This document shows positions 53,340-62,048 of a stretch of DNA of 64,000 nucleotides, piece by piece. Every line of letters begins with the position of its first letter. Within the stretch, counting starts at the first letter, position 1. The position numbers and the translations under genes are program-made. Origin of the DNA: FW021-bin31 sp964422465 (GTDB lineage: Bacteria; Bacteroidota; Bacteroidia; Chitinophagales; Chitinophagaceae). Location: assembly GCA_964422465.1 (NCBI GenBank), contig CAYRBD010000005.1, forward strand, positions 1 to 64,000, in the 5' to 3' direction. The notes beneath the pieces are model-generated. The model did no database searches. It was given only the letters and a program-made list of their open reading frames with translations, and had not been told where the DNA came from.

Positions 53340-55388
53340 ATGAATACAAGAGACAACGGTATACAACCAAGGGATAACGGATCACCGGGAAACAATAATA
53401 AAAATAACCCCCGGAAGCCCAAGTTTAACATCTACTGGATTTACGCAATCATTGGTGTTATACTGATCTCCATGCAGTTTTTCAATTTTAACAGTGGGCC
53501 TAAAGAAATTTCTTTCCAGGAATTCAAGAATAACATGCTGTTGGATCATGATGTGGCCAAATTGGTCGTAGTGAACAAGAGTGATGTTGAGGTATATATC
53601 AAACAGGATAAGCTGAGCGAGTCAAAATATAAAGACGTGGCTCACGGTAGTTTTAATACCGTTAACACCGGCCCACACTATCATTTCACGATAGGCAGCG
53701 TAGATAATTTCACGAAAGAACTCAGTAACGCCGAAGCCGGTTTTTCACCGGATCAGAAAGTGAGTGTCATTTACAAGCACCGGACGGACTGGTTTAGCGG
53801 CGCCATTCAGTTCATCCTTCCCATACTGATTTTAATTGCAATCTGGGTACTGCTCATGCGTAAAATGGGAGGAGGTTCCAAAAGTGGCGGCCCCGGCGGT
53901 ATCTTTAATATTGGAAAATCAAGGGCTCAGCTTTTCGAAAAAGGAACGCATGTTTCGGTTACCTTTAACGATGTAGCAGGACTGGACGAAGCCAAAGAGG
54001 AGGTAATGGAAGTAGTGGACTTCCTCAAAAATCCGAAGAAATATACTGCTCTCGGTGGTAAAATACCCAAAGGCTGCCTGCTGATTGGCCCTCCCGGTAC
54101 GGGTAAGACCCTGCTGGCTAAAGCCATGGCCGGAGAAGCTCAGGTACCTTTCTTCTCTATTTCGGGTTCTGACTTCGTAGAAATGTTTGTGGGAGTAGGC
54201 GCCAGCCGGGTACGGGATTTGTTTAAACAGGCCCGTGAAAAAGCACCATGCGTCATCTTTATAGATGAAATTGACGCCATTGGCCGCGCCCGAGGTAAGA
54301 ATATGATGATGAGCAACGATGAAAGAGAAAACACCCTGAATCAGTTGCTTGTTGAAATGGATGGTTTTGGAACAGATAGCGGAATTATTATGCTGGCTGC
54401 TACCAACCGCCCAGACGTTTTGGATAAAGCGCTGCTGCGGCCCGGTCGTTTTGACCGTCAGATTTCAATTGAAAAACCCGATCTGGCCGGCCGTATTAAG
54501 ATATTTGAAGTGCATTTGAAACCCATCAAATGCTCTCCAGACCTTGATATTAAAAAATTGGGAGCCATGACCCCCGGTTTCGCAGGAGCCGATATTGCCA
54601 ATATTTGTAATGAAGCCGCTCTTACAGCCGCCCGTAAGGGGAAAAAGATGGTGGAACAAGATGATTTCAATGATGCTGTGGACCGGGTGATCGGCGGCCT
54701 TGAGAAGAAAAATAAATTGATCTCCCCTGAAGAAAAAGCCATTATTGCACATCACGAAGCCGGACATGCCATCTGCGGATGGTATCTGGAACATGCCAAT
54801 CCATTGGTTAAAGTAACGATCGTTCCTCGTGGTGTTGCGGCGTTGGGATATGCTCAATACCTCCCAAAAGAGCAATATCTATATAACACGGATCAACTGA
54901 TGGATGATATGTGCATGACTTTGGGAGGGCGCGCTTCAGAAGAATTGATCTTTGGAAAGATATCTACCGGCGCTCAAAATGACCTCCAGGTAATTACCAA
55001 GATGGCTTATGGAATGGTTACGGTTTATGGAATGAATGATAAAATAGGAAATATCTCATTCTATGATGAACAGAAAGATTACACTTTCCAAAAGCCCTAT
55101 TCGGATGAAACGGCCCGCATGATAGACGAAGAGGTTCGCAAATTGATCAATAAAGCCTACAATCGGACGAAAGAATTGCTCTCAGCGCGAATGAAGGAGC
55201 TAAAGTTATTGGCCAATGAGTTGCTTAAAAAGGAAGTGCTTTATCAGGCGGATCTGGTTCGCCTGCTGGGACCACGTCCCTTTGCCGACCATAGCCATGA
55301 AGAGCCATCGGTTATCGCCCCTTCGGATGACAATGTGCCGCCTGAAGACATCATCAAACCCAATCCAGCTTTAAATAAGACGGAGTGA
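53340..55388 (+). CDS. ftsH: ATP-dependent zinc metalloprotease FtsH
   Basis: A membrane-bound AAA protease that degrades damaged membrane proteins and regulators. The 682 residues show membrane helices at about 31-48 and 150-173, the Walker A motif GPPGTGKT near 247-254, Walker B CVIFIDEID, the second region of homology (LLAATNRPDVLDKALLRPGRFDRQI-type) and the zinc site H472-E-A-G-H476, with D-rich ligand further on. Length is standard. It ends in a stop that overlaps the LUD gene's GTG, so the two are translationally coupled. Confidence 0.96.
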   Translation: MNTRDNGIQPRDNGSPGNNNKNNPRKPKFNIYWIYAIIGVILISMQFFNFNSGPKEISFQEFKNNMLLDHDVAKLVVVNKSDVEVYIKQDKLSESKYKDVAHGSFNTVNTGPHYHFTIGSVDNFTKELSNAEAGFSPDQKVSVIYKHRTDWFSGAIQFILPILILIAIWVLLMRKMGGGSKSGGPGGIFNIGKSRAQLFEKGTHVSVTFNDVAGLDEAKEEVMEVVDFLKNPKKYTALGGKIPKGCLLIGPPGTGKTLLAKAMAGEAQVPFFSISGSDFVEMFVGVGASRVRDLFKQAREKAPCVIFIDEIDAIGRARGKNMMMSNDERENTLNQLLVEMDGFGTDSGIIMLAATNRPDVLDKALLRPGRFDRQISIEKPDLAGRIKIFEVHLKPIKCSPDLDIKKLGAMTPGFAGADIANICNEAALTAARKGKKMVEQDDFNDAVDRVIGGLEKKNKLISPEEKAIIAHHEAGHAICGWYLEHANPLVKVTIVPRGVAALGYAQYLPKEQYLYNTDQLMDDMCMTLGGRASEELIFGKISTGAQNDLQVITKMAYGMVTVYGMNDKIGNISFYDEQKDYTFQKPYSDETARMIDEEVRKLINKAYNRTKELLSARMKELKLLANELLKKEVLYQADLVRLLGPRPFADHSHEEPSVIAPSDDNVPPEDIIKPNPALNKTE

Positions 55389-56035
55389 AGGTTTCTCCGG
55401 CCAAAGAAAACATCCTGAAACGCGTCCGCAACGCGCTCAGTCAGCCTGTACCCCTGCCTTTTCCACAGGCGGAAGGTCAACAATCTGTTTTTTTACAGCC
55501 GGCCGGAAATCTCGAAATTGCATTTGCAAAGTCATTCTCCGCCTTAAAAGGTCGTTTTGTATTTTGCAGCAATCATAAAGAACTGGCTCAAAATCTGACT
55601 TCCCTCGTTGAAAATAAACAATGGAAAAACTGCTACTGCAGGGAGTTATCACTTTTGCACCGGCTGGAGCCCTTTGATTTAACTTTCCTGAATCAGGAGC
55701 CGGAGATTGATGCTGCAGACGCCGGTTTAACCACCTGCGAAGCGCTTGTGGCTCGCACGGGAAGTGTAGTATTAAGTGCCGGCCAGCCTTCCGGAAGGAC
55801 AACCGGAATCTACCCGTCAGCACATCTGATAGTCGGTTATATCAACCAACTTGTCCCCGACATATCCGATGCTTTAAGACTGTTAAAAGAAAAATACGGC
55901 ACTGATCTCCCTTCCCTGATTTCTTTTCAAAGCGGACCCAGCCGGACCTTTGACATTGAAAACACGCCTGTAATCGGCATGCACGGACCTACAGAGGTTT
56001 ATGTTTTTCTGATTGATGAAGAAGGAGAACGCTGA
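55385..56035 (+). CDS. LUD (LutC/YkgG) domain protein
   Basis: 216 residues from a GTG whose last bases overlap the ftsH stop (GTGA). It is a LUD-domain protein of the LutC type: NILKRVRNAL at the start, DAADAGLTTCEALVARTGSVVLSAGQPSGRTTGIYPSAHLIVGY in the middle and GPSRTFDIENTPVIGMHGPTEVYVFLID near the end. LutC acts with LutA and LutB in lactate oxidation, but neither is present here. The link with ftsH is a common Bacteroidota gene order and its role is not known. Confidence 0.86.
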   Translation: MKVSPAKENILKRVRNALSQPVPLPFPQAEGQQSVFLQPAGNLEIAFAKSFSALKGRFVFCSNHKELAQNLTSLVENKQWKNCYCRELSLLHRLEPFDLTFLNQEPEIDAADAGLTTCEALVARTGSVVLSAGQPSGRTTGIYPSAHLIVGYINQLVPDISDALRLLKEKYGTDLPSLISFQSGPSRTFDIENTPVIGMHGPTEVYVFLIDEEGER

Positions 56036-56051
56036 AGCCCTTATGCTGGCT

Positions 56052-56381
56052 TTATTTTACCTTATATCCCTGCTTTTCTAAAAAACCGCGGACTTTTTCC
56101 CGTACATCTCCCTGAATCAAAATGATTCCATCCTTTGCAGAACCGCCTGTGCCACAATGAGACTTTAAAACTTTCCCGAGTGTAGCCAGGTCTGATCTGG
56201 TACCTGTAAATCCTTCTACTAAGGTTACAACTTTCCCTTTGCGATGTTTGGTGTCCAACTTTATTTTCAGCCTTTGCGATTCTGGCGGCAGGGTTTCCTG
56301 TTCTACGGTTTCCTCCTCAACCATATCCGGGTTGGTGGAATACACAATATTTCCTCTGTACGATTTGTTTTTCCTGCTCAT
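56052..56381 (-). CDS. SUI1/eIF1-like translation factor (YciH family)
   Basis: 109 residues. The SUI1 domain (about 40-108) is clear: KIKLDTKHRKGKVVTLVEGFTGTRSDLATLGKVLKSHCGTGGSAKDGIILIQGDVREKVRGFLEKQGYKVK. YciH-type proteins promote accuracy of start-codon selection together with IF3, and bind the small ribosomal subunit. The 40-residue acidic N-terminus is typical of this branch. Convergent with the LUD gene and divergent from fabD. Confidence 0.9.
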   Translation of the reverse strand: MSRKNKSYRGNIVYSTNPDMVEEETVEQETLPPESQRLKIKLDTKHRKGKVVTLVEGFTGTRSDLATLGKVLKSHCGTGGSAKDGIILIQGDVREKVRGFLEKQGYKVK

Positions 56382-56432
56382 AATTTTCTTCTTTTTTTAA
56401 ATTCATCGTATCATTGTTGCAAAATACAAATT

Positions 56433-57338
56433 ATGTCACAAGCCTATGTTTTCCCTGGTCAGGGATCCCAATTTGCCGGTATGGGAAAAGAATTATACGA
56501 AAATAATGCCGAAGCAGAAGATTTTTTTGAAAAAGCGAATGACATCCTTGGTTTTCGGATATCGGATGTCATGTTTAACGGAGAAGACAGGGAACTTAGG
56601 CAAACCAACGTAACCCAGCCGGCCATTTTTATTCATTCGGTAATCGCTTTCAAATGCAGAGCCGAACATGATCCGGATCTGGTGGCAGGGCATTCCCTCG
56701 GAGAATTTTCAGCCCTGGTGGCTAACAAAACCCTTTCTTTTGAAGACGGATTACGTCTGGTAAGCCTGCGGGCAAATGCCATGCAAAAAGCCTGTGAAGA
56801 TCATCCGGGTACGATGGCTGCCATTCTGGCACTGGAAGATAAGCTTGTCGAACAAATTTGTGAAGAAGTGCAAAAAGAAACAGGAGAAGTGGTGATAGCG
56901 GCTAATTATAACTGCCCGGGACAGGTAGTGATATCAGGATCAGTAAAGGGCATAGAAGCAGCTTGTGAACGCTTCAAAGCCGCAGGAGCCAAAAGAGCCT
57001 TAGTACTTCCCGTCGGAGGCGCTTTTCACTCTCCACTCATGGAATCTGCCAAAAACGAACTTCAAAAAGCAATAAAAGAAACCAGCTTCAATGAGCCTGC
57101 CTGCCCGGTTGTACAGAATGTTTCAGGTAAAGCCGTAACCAACCGGCAGGAAATCCAGGAAAATTTAATTAACCAACTGACCGCTCCCGTTCGCTGGACC
57201 CAGTCCGTTCAAAACATGATAGCGGCAGGAGCGGATCTCTTTGTTGAATGTGGCCCGGGAAAAGTGCTCCAGGGGCTCATTAGGAAGATAGGCAGAGAGG
57301 AGGACGCAGACGATATAGAGGTAAGAGGAATCAGCTGA
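56433..57338 (+). CDS. fabD: Malonyl-CoA:ACP transacylase
   Basis: 301 residues from the ATG at 56433, which gives the family start MSQAYVFPGQGSQFAGMG; the open frame runs 63 codons further upstream through the opposite gene without matches. It loads malonyl groups on acyl carrier protein for fatty acid synthesis. The nucleophile S88 lies in GHSLGE (86-91), the active-site histidine in GGAFHSPLM near 198, and GQVVISG and VQNVSGKAV blocks are present. It stands apart from other fab genes. Confidence 0.94.
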   Translation: MSQAYVFPGQGSQFAGMGKELYENNAEAEDFFEKANDILGFRISDVMFNGEDRELRQTNVTQPAIFIHSVIAFKCRAEHDPDLVAGHSLGEFSALVANKTLSFEDGLRLVSLRANAMQKACEDHPGTMAAILALEDKLVEQICEEVQKETGEVVIAANYNCPGQVVISGSVKGIEAACERFKAAGAKRALVLPVGGAFHSPLMESAKNELQKAIKETSFNEPACPVVQNVSGKAVTNRQEIQENLINQLTAPVRWTQSVQNMIAAGADLFVECGPGKVLQGLIRKIGREEDADDIEVRGIS

Positions 57339-57364
57339 TGGGTTTAGTCCTCCGGTTAAAGGAT

Positions 57365-57838
57365 TCAGGGTAAAATAGCATGCCAGTTGTTGCCTTCGGC
57401 ATATTCTTTACACATCGCATTACGCTCCTCCAAGTAATGAGTAATTGTTTTTTCTATACAGCGTTTACTTATAAGGGGCAAGAATCCTTTTATTTCAATT
57501 TCATACTCGATGTGGTCAATAAGAATGGTGCCGTTTTTAATGCTCTTTAAAAATATTTCATGTTCGAATTGATCAAAAAAATCTTTTCTGAATTCCATTT
57601 TCAGGTATTCAGGAGGTCTTATTTCAGTAACTTCTATGGAGAACATCCTTACTTTTCGTCCAAATTTACCTTTCCAGGTGGTGTGATCCCTGAAACTTAA
57701 TAAGCCGCTTGACTTCCCCTGCACTGCAACAATAGCATGTTCTTCAAATTGCCGTTTATGCAGACTTACACAACGCGCCAGGTCAAAAACCCGTTGAATC
57801 GGTGCATGAATAAGAGTGGTGAATTTTAATTGGGGCAT
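57365..57838 (-). CDS. SRPBCC/START-like ligand-binding protein
   Basis: 157 residues from the ATG at 57838. The open frame continues seven codons upstream, but that would place the -7 box inside the gene. The fold is SRPBCC (START-like), recognised by the N-terminal strand LKFTTLIHAPIQRVFDLARCVSLH and the central FRDHTTWKGKFG and HIEYEIEIKGFLPLISKRCIEKTITHYLEERN. Such proteins bind hydrophobic ligands or act as envelope or division inhibitors; the role here is unknown. Predicted leaderless transcript. Confidence 0.8.
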   Translation of the reverse strand: MPQLKFTTLIHAPIQRVFDLARCVSLHKRQFEEHAIVAVQGKSSGLLSFRDHTTWKGKFGRKVRMFSIEVTEIRPPEYLKMEFRKDFFDQFEHEIFLKSIKNGTILIDHIEYEIEIKGFLPLISKRCIEKTITHYLEERNAMCKEYAEGNNWHAILP

Positions 57839-57842
57839 AACA

Positions 57843-57850
57843 CAAAGATA
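57843..57850 (-). promoter_or_regulatory. -7 promoter box of the SRPBCC gene, 4 bases before the ATG
   Basis: TATCTTTG on the minus strand; the four bases 57839-57842 separate it from the ATG. Confidence 0.6.
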
Positions 57851-57862
57851 GGAAAACAACCT

Positions 57863-59674
57863 TTATGCTTCTTCTGCCTTTTGCCTTTTTTGATAACGCT
57901 TGCGTTCTTCTTCGCTAAGCAAAACCTTTCGCATGCGAATGTGCCGGGGAGTCACCTCAATACACTCGTCCTGCTGTATATACTCCATACATTCTTCCAA
58001 TGACATTTGAACTTTGGGAGCGATGCGGGAGGCATCATCGCTTCCGCTTGCACGCATGTTGGTGAGTTTCTTCCCTTCGGTAATGTTCACGACCAGATCG
58101 CCCGGGCGAATGTGTTCCCCAATGACCTGACCCGTATAGACTTCCTCGCCGGGATCAATAAAAAACGATCCCCGGTCCTGAAGCTTATCCAGGGAATAGG
58201 CCGTAGAAGTACCTTTATTTTTGGCAATAAGTACGCCGTTGATGCGGGATGCAATGTGTCCTTTCCAGGGCTTATATTCTGTAAACCGGTGAGAAAGAAT
58301 AGCCTCTCCTGCTGTGCTGGTGAGCATCTGCGAGCGCAACCCAATCAGACCACGGGAAGGAATTTCAAACTCAAGATGCTGGACTTCTCCTTTTGATTCC
58401 ATCACCTGAAGCTCCCCTTTTCGTTGTGTTACCAGGTCAATGGCTTTACCGCTATAAGTATCCGGCACATCTACCACCAGTTGTTCAAAAGGCTCGCACC
58501 TTTTACCGTCAATTTCTTTCTCAATCACCTGAGGCTGGCCAATTTGCAGTTCATAGCCTTCGCGGCGCATGGTTTCTATCAAAACGCTTAAATGTAAAAT
58601 TCCCCTGCCATAAACCAGAAAACTGTCTGAATTTTCGGTCTCCAGCACTTTCATGGCCAGATTTTTCTCCAGTTCTTTCATCAACCGGTCGCGCAGATGG
58701 CGGCTGGTTACAAATTTCCCATCGCGTCCAAAAAAAGGAGAGGTATTAATGCTGAACTGCATGTTCATAGTAGGTTCATCTACTGCAATTACAGGAAGCG
58801 GCTCAGGGTTTTCCCGGTCTGCAAGCGTATCTCCGATGTTGAAACCTTCTATCCCGACTACTGCACAAATATCTCCTGCGGCCACTTCATTGGTTTTTTT
58901 CTTCCCCATCCCTTCAAAAGTATATAATTCCTTCACCCGGGAGGAAGCAATTTCTCCATTGGCCCGGCAAAGCGCCACAGTAGCACCGGCTTTAATCTTC
59001 CCACGGGCTACCTTCCCTACGGCAATACGGCCCAGAAAGTTGCTATAATCAAGGGAGGTGATCTGCATTTGAAGATTTCCTTCCGTTACCGCGGGAGCAG
59101 GCACCTTCTCCAATATGGTATCCAATAGCGGGGTAATATCCGCCCCCGGCTCCAGTGAAGAATTGAACCAGCCTTGTTTGGAAGAGCCAAACAGCGTTGG
59201 AAAATCCAATTGCTCCTCGGTAGCGCCTAAGTTGAAAAACAATTCAAATACGGCATCATGCACCTCTTCGGGACGACAATTGGGTTTATCTACTTTGTTG
59301 ATCACCACAATAGGACGTAAATCCAGTTGAAGCGCTTTTTGCAGTACAAAACGGGTTTGCGGCATGGGTCCTTCAAAAGCATCCACCAGCAATAAAACCC
59401 CATCAGCCATCTTTAAGACTCTTTCTACTTCCCCGCCAAAATCAGAGTGGCCGGGGGTGTCAATCACATTTATCTTTACATCTTTATAAAAGACACTTGC
59501 ATTTTTTGAAAAAATAGTGATCCCTCTCTCTCTTTCCAGCTCATTGCTGTCCATAATAAGATCATCCGTATTCTCATTTTCCCGAAAGACCTGTGTCTGG
59601 TGTAAGATTTTGTCAACAAGGGTTGTTTTTCCATGGTCAACATGGGCTATAATAGCGATATTCCGAATCTCCAT
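57863..59674 (-). CDS. typA: Ribosome-associated GTPase TypA/BipA
   Basis: 603 residues from the ATG at 59674 (MEIRNIAIIAHVDHGKTT); the frame extends 15 codons upstream, but the promoter box lies in that stretch. It is a translational GTPase related to EF-G that aids ribosome assembly at low temperature and under stress. The P-loop AHVDHGKTT is at 10-18, followed by the G2 ERERGITI, G3 DTPGHSDFGGEVER and G4 NKVDKP motifs; the C-terminal domain holds VPSRGLIG-like EIPSRGLIGLRSQMLT. Length is normal. Confidence 0.95.
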   Translation of the reverse strand: MEIRNIAIIAHVDHGKTTLVDKILHQTQVFRENENTDDLIMDSNELERERGITIFSKNASVFYKDVKINVIDTPGHSDFGGEVERVLKMADGVLLLVDAFEGPMPQTRFVLQKALQLDLRPIVVINKVDKPNCRPEEVHDAVFELFFNLGATEEQLDFPTLFGSSKQGWFNSSLEPGADITPLLDTILEKVPAPAVTEGNLQMQITSLDYSNFLGRIAVGKVARGKIKAGATVALCRANGEIASSRVKELYTFEGMGKKKTNEVAAGDICAVVGIEGFNIGDTLADRENPEPLPVIAVDEPTMNMQFSINTSPFFGRDGKFVTSRHLRDRLMKELEKNLAMKVLETENSDSFLVYGRGILHLSVLIETMRREGYELQIGQPQVIEKEIDGKRCEPFEQLVVDVPDTYSGKAIDLVTQRKGELQVMESKGEVQHLEFEIPSRGLIGLRSQMLTSTAGEAILSHRFTEYKPWKGHIASRINGVLIAKNKGTSTAYSLDKLQDRGSFFIDPGEEVYTGQVIGEHIRPGDLVVNITEGKKLTNMRASGSDDASRIAPKVQMSLEECMEYIQQDECIEVTPRHIRMRKVLLSEEERKRYQKRQKAEEA

Positions 59675-59684
59675 AAACTTTTCT

Positions 59685-59706
59685 CCCGCGTTTTTTCTAA
59701 AGCGGG
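59685..59706 (-). other. Hairpin in the typA leader
   Basis: CCCGC and GCGGG arms with a 12-base loop, ending 10 bases before the ATG; the 3' arm contributes GGG of the GGGAGA that precedes the start. It could affect ribosome access, but a 5-bp stem is short. Confidence 0.3.
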
Positions 59707-59708
59707 CG

Positions 59709-59716
59709 CAAAGGTA
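59709..59716 (-). promoter_or_regulatory. -7 promoter box of typA
   Basis: TACCTTTG on the minus strand, 34 bases before the ATG; no TTTG at the -33 position. Confidence 0.5.
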
Positions 59717-59796
59717 CAAAGAATTTGAAGGTTTACACGCCTAATTTGTGATAATGCTTTTTCTGTTTTTGTAATACAAACAATGAACGGAGAAAT

Positions 59797-62013
59797 CTAT
59801 TGCTCCTTCTTCAAATACAATTGTACGGCCTTTATCTCCGGATAAGAAAAACCATTCCCAGACTTTTCTCTGATTCCAGAAGAAGTAGCTTCCGGGTTTT
59901 CTTTTATTATGGAAGATAAGGCCGCTACTTTTTCCGGGGTAAATAGTTCATAAATGGAAATTTCTCCCGCAGGTATAAATGTAATCAAATGATTGAGAAT
60001 GGTGTTCTCCTTAAGCTCACGGAGCTTAGCAATTTCCGCCGTATTTTTGTGTGTTTTAAAGAGCGACAGCGACAGCCGGGCTGAATCTCCTTTTTGTGGT
60101 TTAACGGGTTTCTCCGTCTCTGGTTCTGCTGCCTCCTCCCTTTTGGACCGATACCGCGCTGTAGCGGCATCTATCAGCATTTGTGATTCTTTAGCTTGCA
60201 ACAGGCCTTCGGTAATGGTTTGTGCCTGGTCAAGCTGTAATTTCTTCTCCTTAAAAACCTCTAACAGGTTCTGTAACAAACGGACCTTTTTCTTTGTCCG
60301 TTTCTTAGCGCTTAACTCCTGGATATGTTTATTGATTTCCTTTATGATTTTCTCCTCCAACTCCCGGGTAAACCATTCTACCGCAGCTTGTGTTCGCTCG
60401 TGTAAACGCGGATAAGCCGTTTTTTTCTGCAGGAGTTTTTCCAGCGCCGGAATAAATTTTAAACCCACTTTTTGCTGCTCCAGAAGTTGAGCTTTCAACT
60501 CGTTAATCCAGCCGGTTTCTAGTAAGCGGGATTGTGTTTGGCCAGGGGTGGATGTTTCCTGATATTGATCCAACCGGATCAACAGCCTATCCCAGTTAAA
60601 TGCGGAAAGGACCGACTGGTGCAGAAACAGTTTCTGCGCTTCTTCCAATGTCTTATCCAGTTCTTCTTCCGGCAGCTCTTTTTTTGCAAACTGCAACACC
60701 TTTTCATCCGTCCGAATGCTGTAGGGCGTAATCTGAGAACGCAGGACCAGCCCCTCCAGGCTGGTGAGCCGGCTTAAGGCCACATATACCTGTCCTGCCG
60801 CAAAAGCACGCCCGGCATCAATGATGGCTTTGTTGAAAGTCAGCCCCTGACTCTTATGGATGGTAACAGCCCAGGCCAGCCGGATGGGATACTGCCTGAA
60901 AGAGCCAATTTCTTTTTCCTTTACATTATCCTTTTCCTCATCATACTGATAACGGACGTTGCGCCAGGTCTCTTTGGTCAGTTCTAAGAGCTCCTGCTCT
61001 CCGGGAAATTTAATATAAATCTTATCTCCCTCAATACGTTGAATCGTTCCCGTTTTACCGTTAAAGTACCGCCGGTCTTCCCCTTTATCATTTTTAATAA
61101 ACATGATCTGAGCCCCGCTTTTCAATTCCAGAACCTTGTCTGCCGGGTAAGCGCTCTCAGGGAAGTCTCCCTCAAGATCAGCTTGTTGCTTATACGTACG
61201 ACCGGACAACTTGTCCAGTTCTCTCCTGTTGATTTGGTCAGCCAGGTAGTTATGCGAGGTAAGGGTAATATATCCGTCTTCCTTGCAGGGAATAAAATCC
61301 GGTTGGTAATAGCGGTCCAGCAAATGCAGTTCCTCAACAGAGCAACAATTATTGCGGATGTTATTCAACAGGGTAATGAAAGCAGGATCATCCTGACGAT
61401 ATATTTTTTTTAGTTCTAAATAAATGGGAGGAGCCTCTTTAATGACGCGGGCATTAAAGAAAAACGGGCCTTCGTAAAAGGGCTGCATAAGCTGCCAGTC
61501 CTGATTTTTTACTACAGGAGGTAATTGAAACAGGTCACCTATGAATATCATCTGTAAGCCACCGAAGGGTTCGTGATGTCTGCGACGGATGTGCCTGAGC
61601 AGGATATCTACTGCATCCAGCAGGTCTGCACGAACCATTGATATCTCGTCTATGATCAAGAGGTCCAATTCCCGAATCAGGTCTCTTTTTTTTCGACGTA
61701 TGCGAGACTGGCTCAGCAGTTGGTTGGTATTATACACCCGGCTGTCCATTTGATTCCAGCCATCGTTTTTATTGGCAATGAAAGTGCCGAAGGGCAACTG
61801 AAAAAAGGAATGGAGGGTTACTCCTCCGGCATTTATTGCGGCTACCCCCGTAGGAGCCACTACCACCAGTTTTTTAAAGGTATGTTCCCGAATGTATTTT
61901 AAAAAGGTGGTCTTTCCGGTACCGGCCTTCCCGGTAAGAAATAAATGTTGATCGGTATGGTTTACTATGGAGACCGCTCTTCTAAATTGGGCATTCGTAT
62001 CATCCACCTGCAT
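59797..62013 (-). CDS. PIF1-like helicase with C-terminal HTH_40 domain
   Basis: 738 residues from the ATG at 62013 (MQVDDTNAQFRRAVSIV), chosen because a -7 box stands 18 bases before it; the open frame runs 43 codons further into anmK. It is an SF1 helicase of the PIF1/RecD2 type: Walker A GKAGTGKTTF (28-37), motif Ia VVAPTGVAAINAGG, Walker B LLIIDEISMV (118-127), GDLFQLPPV, the UvrD_C_2-like AVTIHKSQGLTF and VALSRLTSLEGL. The C-terminus ends in a helix-turn-helix of the HTH_40 type (about 650-735, SLFKTHKNTAEIAKLRELKENTILNHLITFI), as found on some RecQ helicases. Confidence 0.9.
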   Translation of the reverse strand: MQVDDTNAQFRRAVSIVNHTDQHLFLTGKAGTGKTTFLKYIREHTFKKLVVVAPTGVAAINAGGVTLHSFFQLPFGTFIANKNDGWNQMDSRVYNTNQLLSQSRIRRKKRDLIRELDLLIIDEISMVRADLLDAVDILLRHIRRRHHEPFGGLQMIFIGDLFQLPPVVKNQDWQLMQPFYEGPFFFNARVIKEAPPIYLELKKIYRQDDPAFITLLNNIRNNCCSVEELHLLDRYYQPDFIPCKEDGYITLTSHNYLADQINRRELDKLSGRTYKQQADLEGDFPESAYPADKVLELKSGAQIMFIKNDKGEDRRYFNGKTGTIQRIEGDKIYIKFPGEQELLELTKETWRNVRYQYDEEKDNVKEKEIGSFRQYPIRLAWAVTIHKSQGLTFNKAIIDAGRAFAAGQVYVALSRLTSLEGLVLRSQITPYSIRTDEKVLQFAKKELPEEELDKTLEEAQKLFLHQSVLSAFNWDRLLIRLDQYQETSTPGQTQSRLLETGWINELKAQLLEQQKVGLKFIPALEKLLQKKTAYPRLHERTQAAVEWFTRELEEKIIKEINKHIQELSAKKRTKKKVRLLQNLLEVFKEKKLQLDQAQTITEGLLQAKESQMLIDAATARYRSKREEAAEPETEKPVKPQKGDSARLSLSLFKTHKNTAEIAKLRELKENTILNHLITFIPAGEISIYELFTPEKVAALSSIIKENPEATSSGIREKSGNGFSYPEIKAVQLYLKKEQ

Positions 62014-62031
62014 GGTCTGTTTTTTTATCTC

Positions 62032-62039
62032 CAAAGATA
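62032..62039 (-). promoter_or_regulatory. -7 promoter box of the helicase gene
   Basis: TATCTTTG on the minus strand, between the anmK stop at 62049 and the helicase ATG at 62013. It shows that the helicase can be expressed apart from anmK. Confidence 0.5.
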
Positions 62040-62048
62040 AGAAATCTT

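Noticed and set aside
56035..56052. AAGCC...GGCTT stem-loop between the LUD and Sui1 genes
   Set aside because: The stem has only five base pairs and an eight-base loop, and the T-rich tail is interrupted, so I do not call it a terminator.
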